In this document: one piece after another, positions 51,846 through 59,189 of the stretch | Numbering within the stretch: position 1 is the first letter of the stretch | Layout: each line of letters opens with the position of its first letter | NCBI RefSeq assembly: GCF_005281475.1 | Contig: NZ_CP040106.1 | Location: forward strand, 1,431,501 to 1,495,500 | DNA: 64,000 bases | Direction of reading: 5' to 3' | Source: Echinicola rosea | GTDB taxonomy: Bacteria > Bacteroidota > Bacteroidia > Cytophagales > Cyclobacteriaceae | The notes under the pieces: model-generated | What the model was told of the DNA's origin: nothing | Databases searched by the model: none | The model's input: the letters and a program-made list of their open reading frames with translations, nothing else | Translations under genes and position numbers: made by a program

Positions 51846-52544
51846 CTATTTTGCCGTAGGGCTGTGAACCAAGTGACTGCGAATACCCATCACGATGAGC
51901 AGCTGCGCCAAAATGTACGTACCCATGATCAGGATATCAGCATTGGCTATAGGGCTGAAGAACAGGTCGAGGGCCAAGATGCTGTCAGAGACCATAAACA
52001 ATAATGCTCCCACAAACACCTGGATAAAACTCAGGATATTGGTGTGTTTAAAGCGCTCTCTGGCGATGGATACCATGAGCACCATCGCGAAAATGTACAG
52101 CACTACCGGAACTTTTAATTGGCCCAAGTGATCATTGACCAGAAAATACAGCATGGCCGCAAAAATATAGATCGGTAGGTTGAAGAAGAAGGTTTTGAGA
52201 AAATTGATATTTCGTAGGTTGATTTGGTGGTTTTGGGTGAGCTTAAAGGAAATGGTATAACAGATCAAGGTGATCAAGAAGGCTCCCAATCCATAGAGAA
52301 ACATGGACGGAAAGAGCAGGAGAACGTCTCCAGCCAGTGCGAAAATCAAACCTGCTCCCATGGATTTCCTTAGGAGTGTGTTTTTGATCACGGCCGTAGT
52401 GGTCAGAAAATAAATGGCCAACGACAGCATGATCAATGGTTTGGAAAAATAGCGATATTCCTGATGACCTTCTACGATCATGATCATTTCGCTTACACCT
52501 GCGAATAAATAGAGGTATAGCCATGCTATTCCTTTTTGTTTCAT
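51846..52544 (-). CDS. YhhN/TMEM86-family membrane protein (lysoplasmalogenase-like)
   Basis: 232 residues from the ATG at 52544 (MKQKGIAWLYLY). A longer open frame upstream runs into a family D element and is rejected. About eight hydrophobic helices fill the protein. The pattern RKSMGAGLIFALAGDVLLLF near residue 65 and VGALLFMVSDSILALDLFF near 175, each with a conserved Asp within a helix, is that of YhhN/TMEM86. Eukaryotic members are lysoplasmalogenases; the bacterial role is not settled. Confidence 0.85.
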   Translation of the reverse strand: MKQKGIAWLYLYLFAGVSEMIMIVEGHQEYRYFSKPLIMLSLAIYFLTTTAVIKNTLLRKSMGAGLIFALAGDVLLLFPSMFLYGLGAFLITLICYTISFKLTQNHQINLRNINFLKTFFFNLPIYIFAAMLYFLVNDHLGQLKVPVVLYIFAMVLMVSIARERFKHTNILSFIQVFVGALLFMVSDSILALDLFFSPIANADILIMGTYILAQLLIVMGIRSHLVHSPTAK

Positions 52545-52686
52545 GGTTTTTTGGTGGTTTTCAATTCCGGAATTGGCTAGAATATTAGGGCCAACATCAT
52601 AACGTTTTTTTAGATGGGTGGTTTTGGGTGCACGCTTGATTTTTTTGATCAATCGAACATAAGGGATTATTTCCTTATAATTTGAA

Positions 52687-52861
52687 CCCGCATTATGCAT
52701 TAGCCTATCTATTCCGAGCTGATCCGCCGCGGCGGACAAAATCAGTCACTTCGCTGCTGTTTTCGACCTCACCATCCGCCGCGGCGGATGATTCAATCTC
52801 CAAACAGCCTGATTTTCTTGTAGTTTCAGCTCTCATTACGATTCCTAATGCATAAAACGAG
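52687..52861 (-). mobile_element. 175-bp MITE-like element (family D), copy 2
   Basis: Opposite orientation to 14395-14560. The ends are CCCGCATTATGCATTAG and, inwards from the right, CTCGTTTTATGCATTAG. A 5-bp direct repeat TTGAA flanks it (52682-52686 and 52862-52866). Two copies of the palindrome TCCGCCGCGGCGGA (52723-52736 and 52775-52788) lie inside; the second occupies the hairpin position that in copy 1 is ATAGC-atc-GCTAT. The YhhN gene starts about 140 bp away. Confidence 0.75.
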
Positions 52862-53161
52862 TTGAAGATAATCAAAAAAGCCAATAGCAGGTATTTGGGG
52901 TGGGCAAATAACAATCTAAAAAAAATATGTAGGATAAAACAGATTTAAATTGTAACAATAGTTAGTATAGGTATGCTAAGAATACGAAAAGAATAAATTC
53001 TGTGTTTTTAATATATGTAAGGGTGAATTTTTCGGATTTGCTTTTTTTAGTTCTTATATTTAGAATAAAATTTTAGCCCAGTGCGAATTTAATGTTAAGA
53101 AAATCGATTGTAGCAAGGAGAAACTTAACAATTACTAAAATAAAAACCCTGTAAAGTCCTA

Positions 53162-53169
53162 TACATTTG
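53162..53169 (+). promoter_or_regulatory. TAnnTTTG box upstream of the Oar-like receptor gene
   Basis: TACATTTG lies 52 nt before ATG 53222. The leader is AT-rich, a common feature of highly translated Bacteroidota outer-membrane genes. Confidence 0.45.
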
Positions 53170-53221
53170 TATTGGAAAACCTTTTAAAGCAAATCAGTTT
53201 TTATCAATCACAAATCAAATT

Positions 53222-56200
53222 ATGAAGCAACTATTACTAAAGAGTCTATTTGCAATGGCGATACTTCTTTTTGGAGTAAGTTCATTGTATGGCCAAGGGA
53301 TTACCACTGCCAGCATGAGCGGAGTGGTGGAAGATCCTAGTGGAGAAACCTTGCCTGGTGCAAATGTAGTGGCTACCCACACCCCATCAGGGACGAAATA
53401 TGGCGCATCTACACGTGCAGATGGTCGTTTTACCATTCAAGGAATGCGTGTGGGTGGACCCTATACAGTGGAAATCACCTTTATTGGTTTTGAAAAAGCA
53501 ATTGTAGAGAATATCAATCTTCAGTTGGGTCAAGCTTATGGCCTGGACGTGGTGTTACAGGAAGAGGGGCTAGAGATTGAAGGTGTGGAGGTACTGGCGA
53601 CCAGAAGTCCAGTGATCAACGATGAGCGTACAGGAGCTGCCACGAGTATCAGCAACGAACAGATCAATTCATTGCCTTCCATTTCCAGGTCTATTTCTGA
53701 TTTTACTAGATTGACCCCGCAAGCATCGACTGCTGGTTCAGGAACTTCCTTTGCCGGTCAAAATAACCGTTACAACCAATTTTCCATTGACGGAACGGTA
53801 AACAATGACGTTTTTGGGCTATCTGCATCAGGAACCAATGGTGGCCAGACAGGGGTGCAGCCGATCTCGTTAGATGCCATCGAGCAAGTGCAAGTGGTGA
53901 TTGCTCCCTATGATGTCCGCCAAGGTGGCTTTACCGGCGGTGGTATCAATGCCATCACCAGATCCGGTAACAATAACTACGAAGGTTCGGTGTACTATTA
54001 CAGCAATAACCAAAATTTTGTAGGAAAAAGCCCGGATGAAGAACGTACCAAACTGGATGACTACACCGACTACCAAACGGGTTTCAGACTGGGAGGCCCA
54101 GTGGTAAAAGACAAATTGTTCTTCTTCGTAAACGGTGAGGTGACCAGCAGAACACAGCCTTTGCTATACCAGCCGGGTACAGGGAGTTCTAATATTGCGG
54201 TGGACGAAATGGAAAGAGTAGCCTCTGTAGCCGAGCGTCTTGGATATGATCCAGGCCCCTATGGAGCTTACAGTGATGTGACCAGTTCAGAAAAGATCTT
54301 TGCACGCTTGGACTGGAATATCAACCAAAACAATAAATTGACCCTGCGTCACTCTTATGTATATGGAGAAAACATAGATGGATCCAGAAGCCCAAATTCT
54401 GCTAATTTCTATAACTATGGTCAGTTTTTCCCTTCTACCACAAACAGTACCGTACTGGAACTGACCAGTAACTTCAGCAATAATATTTCCAATGAATTGC
54501 GTATCGGTTATACTTCCGTTCGTGACGACAGGGATTACCTGGGAGATCCTTTTCCTGCGATCAATGTAAGGTTAAGTGGCGGTAGAAGCATCAACCTGGG
54601 TTCGGAGCCATTTTCTACGGCTAACCAGCTAGATCAGGATGTACTGACCATCACGGATAACCTGACCCTGTTTAAAGGTAGACATACCTTAACCTTCGGT
54701 ACACACAATGAATTTTACAGTACCTATAACCTGTTTATCCGTCAAAACTTCGGAGCTTATTCTTACTACAGCATAGAGGATTTCGAAACGGTAGGTACCC
54801 CCGGAGAAGTGTTGCCAAGAAGTTATGACTATTCTTACTCCAGAACAGATAATCCCCAGCAAGGTGCAGAGTTCAATGCCTTCCAACTGGGTTTCTACGC
54901 ACAGGATGAATACCAAGCTACCAGAGACCTGAAGCTTACCGCTGGTTTAAGGTTGGATATCCCAACATTCTCAGAAAAGCCTTCCGTCAACGAACAGTTT
55001 AATGAAGAATTTGCTGAATATGGCGTAGCTACTGACCAAATGCCCGGAGCTCAGCTTATGATTTCTCCACGGGTTGGAGTCAACTGGGATGTCAATGGTG
55101 AAGGCACCACTCAAGTGCGAGGTGGTATAGGACTGTTTACCGGTCGTGTTCCATTTGTTTGGCTTTCTAATCAATATACTAATACTGGTAATGAGTTTGG
55201 TAGGGTTTCGTTGTTCCGAAATGAAGGAAATACAGGCGATTTTGTAGATGTTGAAGATTTTACATTCGTTCCAGACCCCTATGGTCAACCGGATGCTGCA
55301 GATTTAAACCAATCATTAGGAACTTCCGAAATCAACGTAACCGATGAGGACTTTAAGTTTCCGCAAATATTCAGGGTAAATGGTGCTGTGGATCATCAGT
55401 TTCCTGGTGGTTTGATTGCGACTTTTGAAGCCATATATTCCAAAAACCTAAAGAACATCGATTACAGAAATCTTAACAAAGAAGAAGCTGGCAATTTACA
55501 AGGTGGACCAGATGATCGGGTGGTTTTTGAAAGTGCATATATGAACGAAAACTTCACTGATGTCCTTTTATTGACCAATACCAATAAAGGTTATGCCTAT
55601 AATTTGACTGCTCAATTGCAGAAGAACTTTGAAGGTGGTCTGTCCATGAGTGCTGCTTATACCTATGGCGAATCCAAAGACGTAAACGGCGGTACTTCCA
55701 GCCAGGCATACTCCAACTGGAGGTATGTAGAAACGGTCAATGGCGGTAACAATACCGAACTGGGCTTTTCGGACAATAATATCCGGTCTAGGGTAGTAGC
55801 CTCGGTAAACTATAAGATCAATTATAAAAATGGTTCTTCTACCAGCATCGGACTTTTCTACAATGGTCAGTCAGGTGTACCGCTTTCATATGTGTATGAT
55901 GGTGATATCAATAATGATCGTACGTTTGGAAATGACTTGATCTACGTACCTGCTAGTGCTGATGAAATCAATTTTGTAGGGTCAGCGTCAGAGCAAGCTT
56001 CTCAGTGGAACAGACTGAATGCTTTTATCGAAGGCAATGAGTACCTCAGCTCCAGAAGGGGACAATATGTAGAGCGAAATGGCGATAAACTACCTTGGAC
56101 CAATCAAGTGGATTTGCGCTTTATGCATGAATTCAAACTGGCCACTGTCGGTGAGACGAATCACAGACTGCAACTTTCCTTTGATGTGTTTAACCTCGGT

Positions 56201-56407
56201 AACCTGATCAGCAAAGAGTGGGGCAGACAGTACAGCGTCAGCAACAACTCCTTCTCCTTGATCAATTTTGAAGGTTATGAAGACGGAGGCTATGTGCCTA
56301 CTTACAGCTATGATGGCTCCGGGCTAAGTGATGGCAATCCTTACTTTGTAAGTGACTTCCTTAGCAGATGGAGAGGACAGATTGGAATTCGTTATATCTT
56401 CGACTGA
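53222..56407 (+). CDS. Oar-like TonB-dependent outer membrane receptor
   Basis: 1061 residues. A signal peptide ends near SSLYGQ (residue 24). A carboxypeptidase-like beta-sandwich follows at about 28-120 (MSGVVEDPSGETLPGANVVA, GRFTIQGMRVGGPYTVEITF). The plug domain covers about 120-250 (RYNQFSIDGTVNNDVFGLSA, IEQVQVVIAPYDVRQGGFTG), and a long barrel ends in IGIRYIFD with a C-terminal aromatic. This is the Oar-type of TonB-dependent transporter, large and often very abundant. The substrate is unknown. It is monocistronic, with a terminator at 56434. Confidence 0.93.
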   Translation: MKQLLLKSLFAMAILLFGVSSLYGQGITTASMSGVVEDPSGETLPGANVVATHTPSGTKYGASTRADGRFTIQGMRVGGPYTVEITFIGFEKAIVENINLQLGQAYGLDVVLQEEGLEIEGVEVLATRSPVINDERTGAATSISNEQINSLPSISRSISDFTRLTPQASTAGSGTSFAGQNNRYNQFSIDGTVNNDVFGLSASGTNGGQTGVQPISLDAIEQVQVVIAPYDVRQGGFTGGGINAITRSGNNNYEGSVYYYSNNQNFVGKSPDEERTKLDDYTDYQTGFRLGGPVVKDKLFFFVNGEVTSRTQPLLYQPGTGSSNIAVDEMERVASVAERLGYDPGPYGAYSDVTSSEKIFARLDWNINQNNKLTLRHSYVYGENIDGSRSPNSANFYNYGQFFPSTTNSTVLELTSNFSNNISNELRIGYTSVRDDRDYLGDPFPAINVRLSGGRSINLGSEPFSTANQLDQDVLTITDNLTLFKGRHTLTFGTHNEFYSTYNLFIRQNFGAYSYYSIEDFETVGTPGEVLPRSYDYSYSRTDNPQQGAEFNAFQLGFYAQDEYQATRDLKLTAGLRLDIPTFSEKPSVNEQFNEEFAEYGVATDQMPGAQLMISPRVGVNWDVNGEGTTQVRGGIGLFTGRVPFVWLSNQYTNTGNEFGRVSLFRNEGNTGDFVDVEDFTFVPDPYGQPDAADLNQSLGTSEINVTDEDFKFPQIFRVNGAVDHQFPGGLIATFEAIYSKNLKNIDYRNLNKEEAGNLQGGPDDRVVFESAYMNENFTDVLLLTNTNKGYAYNLTAQLQKNFEGGLSMSAAYTYGESKDVNGGTSSQAYSNWRYVETVNGGNNTELGFSDNNIRSRVVASVNYKINYKNGSSTSIGLFYNGQSGVPLSYVYDGDINNDRTFGNDLIYVPASADEINFVGSASEQASQWNRLNAFIEGNEYLSSRRGQYVERNGDKLPWTNQVDLRFMHEFKLATVGETNHRLQLSFDVFNLGNLISKEWGRQYSVSNNSFSLINFEGYEDGGYVPTYSYDGSGLSDGNPYFVSDFLSRWRGQIGIRYIFD

Positions 56408-56433
56408 TCCCGTCCATCTTATTAGAAATACAG

Positions 56434-56461
56434 AGGCATCCGTCAGAGGCGGATGCCTTTT
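56434..56461 (+). terminator. Terminator of the Oar-like gene
   Basis: AGGCATCCG (56434-56442) pairs with CGGATGCCT (56450-56458), followed by TTT. Confidence 0.8.
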
Positions 56462-56492
56462 GCATGTTATGATAGATGAATGGGATAGAAAA

Positions 56493-56774
56493 TGCTAAAT
56501 TCCAAGTTGGTTTTTCATCTCTTTACCTTTGCTACTTTTTTGCTTCAGGTCAAAAAAGCACCCCAAACCTGTCCGCCAGTGGTGGAAACCCCGCCGCTAC
56601 GCCATGGCGCACAGGTGTGCACCTATTGGCCTAAAATTAAAACCTTCCCTCATGCAGGCAAACACCTTCTTTTTAGCTGCCAACATTCTTTTTGGCTAGC
56701 ATTTCGTCAAACAAGCCTGCCTTCTTGCCGCCCGCTTTTTAATTTCTTAATGCCCAATACCTGCAAGGCGGATT
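56493..56774. repeat. Dispersed repeat (family B), copy 2
   Basis: Same orientation as 4099-4358. The hairpin GCTACTTTTTTGC...CAAAAAAGCA, the block CCCCGCCGCTACGCCATGG, CATGCAGGCAAAC, GTCAAACAAGCCTGCC and CTGCAAGGCGGAT occur in the same order. A short insertion (CTGTCCGCCAGTGGTGG) is present. It is directly followed by a fragment of a family D element. Confidence 0.7.
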
Positions 56775-56796
56775 CAGTTAATAAGTCCCAAAAATG

Positions 56797-56910
56797 TATC
56801 GCTTCGCTGCTATTTTCGATTTTACCACAGCGATGCTTTGATTCAATCTCCAAACAGCCTGATTTCTTATAGTTTCAGCTCTTCCCGATAGCTATCCTTT
56901 AGATTCCGGG
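56797..56910 (-). mobile_element. Partial family D element, copy 3
   Basis: Matches the interior and right part of 52687-52861 (CTTCGCTGCTATTTTCGA, GATTCAATCTCCAAACAGCC, TAGTTTCAGCTC) and ends GATTCCGGG followed by TTTAA (56911-56915), the same target pattern as copy 1. The left end is not recognisable, so it is decayed or truncated. The hairpin position reads CCACAGCGATGCTTTG. The rest of the gap up to 56992 has nothing I can name. Confidence 0.55.
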
Positions 56911-56992
56911 TTTAAGTTTTTGCATTTTATTTAAAACCAAGGTGGTAATATTTACGTCCTTTAAGGCATAAATCATATTTACTACATCTTTT

Positions 56993-57892
56993 ATGAGACT
57001 CCTTTTTCTATTATTACTTTTGGTGGGTGGATTTGGCGCCTATGCTCAAGAGAACAACGACAAACTTTATTTGGCCAATGAGACGCTAGATGTGTCTGTG
57101 GAAGAAGTCGGCATGAACACCATTACATACCGGTATCCTGGTGAAAATGCTAGCTACGTCATAAGCAAAAACAGAGTTGATAAAATCATTTTTGGAAGTG
57201 GAAGGGAAGAAGTCTTTAAGTCTAATTTCCATGATGTACTGACGATTGACGATTACGAAAAAGTTTACATCACGTATGTGCCTGAAGATATCAAAGGACT
57301 TGCGTCAAGGGGAGAGGTATTTGCCAAGGCGACTGGAGTGACAGCGCTTTCGAGTATCAACAATGTGAAAAATCGAGCGGTAAAAAAAGCCAAGATAGAA
57401 GCGACCATGCTCGGTGCCAATGTGATCTATGTGGGCAATATGTTTCAGCGGGGAAATCAATACGGGAGTGAAGAGACCCCTGCCAACTCTACTATGACCA
57501 GTATCAGCGGAACAGCCTATTCCAGTGAACCGTTGGATGTGAAGGCTGCCCGGGAATATATCCAAAACCATGAGTTTGTCTATAGCCATAATTACAAGCT
57601 TAACAGAAATGCTTGGGATGCCGATATTGAGCCAAAACCCATTACCAATACAAAAGGGGAAATCAATTTTGTCCAGTTTATGGATATTTATGAGCATGAT
57701 GGAAAACTAATGGTAAAGGTGGACATTGGAGATAACAGGAAGAATGAATTGGAAGTGATCAAAGCCGAGCAAGATAAGCTGATTCTAATGGAAAGGAATG
57801 GTAAGAAAATTTATAATTACCTCCTTATCACCAAAGAAGATCCTCGAGTCAGCAATGCTTTAAAGGCCCAAAGGCATTCAACACTACCATAA
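56993..57892 (+). CDS. Exported protein of unknown function
   Basis: 299 residues with a signal peptide (MRLLFLLLLLVGGFGAYAQ). The first part has a strand-rich SH3-like look (LANETLDVSVEEVGMNTITY, NRVDKIIFGSGREEVF), and the middle carries KKAKIEATMLGANVIYVGNM followed by a Ser/Thr-rich stretch, as in small envelope proteins that test for duplicate or misplaced ligands. A C-terminal domain (DGKLMVKVDIGDNRKNELEV) follows. I recognise no family with confidence. It lies upstream of the ECF sigma factor gene but 95 bp away. Confidence 0.7.
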   Translation: MRLLFLLLLLVGGFGAYAQENNDKLYLANETLDVSVEEVGMNTITYRYPGENASYVISKNRVDKIIFGSGREEVFKSNFHDVLTIDDYEKVYITYVPEDIKGLASRGEVFAKATGVTALSSINNVKNRAVKKAKIEATMLGANVIYVGNMFQRGNQYGSEETPANSTMTSISGTAYSSEPLDVKAAREYIQNHEFVYSHNYKLNRNAWDADIEPKPITNTKGEINFVQFMDIYEHDGKLMVKVDIGDNRKNELEVIKAEQDKLILMERNGKKIYNYLLITKEDPRVSNALKAQRHSTLP

Positions 57893-57987
57893 AATGTGTG
57901 CTTAGGAAGGATGTGCAGGAATGTGCAGGATGACTTTTTGGTAATTTAATGAAAAATTATGGTGATGACTGATTAATCCCCATCGCC

Positions 57988-58650
57988 ATGTCTTTTCTGC
58001 ACCATACCCCCAAAGTAACCGATCTTTCCAGTTCCAGTGAGCGGAATACTGGGTTTTCGTATGCTAACATGGACGAAGTCCGGCTATGGGATGCTTTTAG
58101 AGAAGGGAATGAGGAGGCCTTTGTTGCGATGTACAAACAGTACGCAAATGTACTCTTTAATTTTGGTTGCCAACTTACCTCTGATTACGATTTAGTAAAG
58201 GATACCCTACAGGATTTTTTTATTTATTTGAGGCAAAAAAGAAGCCGGCTGGGCCAAACGGATGCCATCAAGCCATACCTGATCAAAAGCTTCAAAAGAA
58301 GGATGGTCGTGGTCCTGAAAAAGCGGCAAAAGCACGTTTCAGACAAAGGTACATTTGACTTCAGGCAGTTTCCGGTGGAGCTTTCCCACGAGACGGTGTA
58401 CATCAATCGCCAATTCGAAAGCGAGCAGCTCAGACGGTTAAATGAAGCCTTACAACAGCTCGATGCCAGAGAAAGGGAGGCGATTTACTATTTTTATTTT
58501 GAGGGGCTCAGTTATCAAGAGATTGCGCTGATTTTCGAGTTTTCACATGTTTCCTCAGCGAGAAGATTGGTTTATCGTGGACTCGCCCACCTGCGGAAAT
58601 TCTTTGTTGCCTACCTAGTGGGGGTTTTTTGGGGCCTCAAAGAGTGGTAG
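57988..58650 (+). CDS. ECF-type RNA polymerase sigma factor
   Basis: 220 residues from ATG 57988; an internal ATG at 58069 (MDEVRLWDAFREGNEEAF) would be nearer the usual ECF start, and either could be used. Region 2 is ANVLFNFGCQLTSDYDLVKD and DTLQDFFIYLRQKRSRL. Region 4 is REREAIYYFYFEGLSYQEIA, then LIFEFSHVSSARRLVYRGLA. Such factors often control TonB receptor or polysaccharide-utilisation genes with a FecR-type anti-sigma; no anti-sigma gene is adjacent. The siderophore receptor gene lies downstream beyond the third 367-bp element. Confidence 0.88.
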   Translation: MSFLHHTPKVTDLSSSSERNTGFSYANMDEVRLWDAFREGNEEAFVAMYKQYANVLFNFGCQLTSDYDLVKDTLQDFFIYLRQKRSRLGQTDAIKPYLIKSFKRRMVVVLKKRQKHVSDKGTFDFRQFPVELSHETVYINRQFESEQLRRLNEALQQLDAREREAIYYFYFEGLSYQEIALIFEFSHVSSARRLVYRGLAHLRKFFVAYLVGVFWGLKEW

Positions 58651-58734
58651 TGTGGCGCGGGTACTCACTACGTTTAGAATCAAACGGAGCATAACCATTC
58701 ACTTCGCACTTCTATGCAGCACCTTCGGTAATTT

Positions 58735-59101
58735 GGCTCTATATGGATTATAGTGGGTAAAGATATTATTCCGGTTAAATTAATGTTGATTCATGTTCCT
58801 TTTCAGTGGGCAATTTTCTATTCTGCCTTGAGGTATTTGACGTTAAGAAATCAAAGAAGTGGGCTGGAAAAAGCGCAGGCTTGTTTGACGTGAATCAGTA
58901 CAAAAAATTGGTATGCTGCACAAATAGAGGAGTTTGCCTGCGTGAGTGCTGGCTTTGATTTTAGTCATATAGCTCACCGCAGCGGGTTTTTTTGGTTACG
59001 TTTTTCACCTGAAGGAAAAAAGTAACATGGCCATGAGATGAAAGGCAAGCTAGAATTTGACATGCAAAGTAATAGTTACCCATAGTAAATCATATAGAAC
59101 C
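58735..59101 (+). mobile_element. 367-bp MITE-like element, copy 3
   Basis: Same orientation and length as copy 1, with five differences by eye, four of them clustered near 59028-59035. It is flanked by the 7-bp direct repeat GTAATTT (58728-58734 and 59102-59108). It lies between the ECF sigma gene and the siderophore receptor gene, its right end 88 bp before the receptor start, so transcription of the receptor must begin in or just after it. Confidence 0.85.
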
Positions 59102-59144
59102 GTAATTTTATTTGTGATCGAGTGGTCAATTAAAAAATTACTTA

Positions 59145-59152
59145 TACTTTTG
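59145..59152 (+). promoter_or_regulatory. TAnnTTTG box upstream of the siderophore receptor gene
   Basis: TACTTTTG at 59145-59152 fits the -7 consensus, 37 nt before ATG 59190. It lies outside the 367-bp element, but its -33 region would fall about 10-20 bp past the element's target duplication. Confidence 0.4.
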
Positions 59153-59189
59153 TATTTATTAATAATAAGTCTAAATAAAAACTGATGTT

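Noticed and set aside
52545..52739. 65-codon N-terminal extension of the YhhN-family gene
   Set aside because: The extension is translated partly from a family D element and is hydrophilic and basic; the family starts at the ATG at 52544.
3497..59101. Complete insertion sequence or prophage carrying the MITE transposase
   Set aside because: No transposase, integrase or phage structural gene is encoded anywhere in the window; only non-autonomous elements and a solo end are present.
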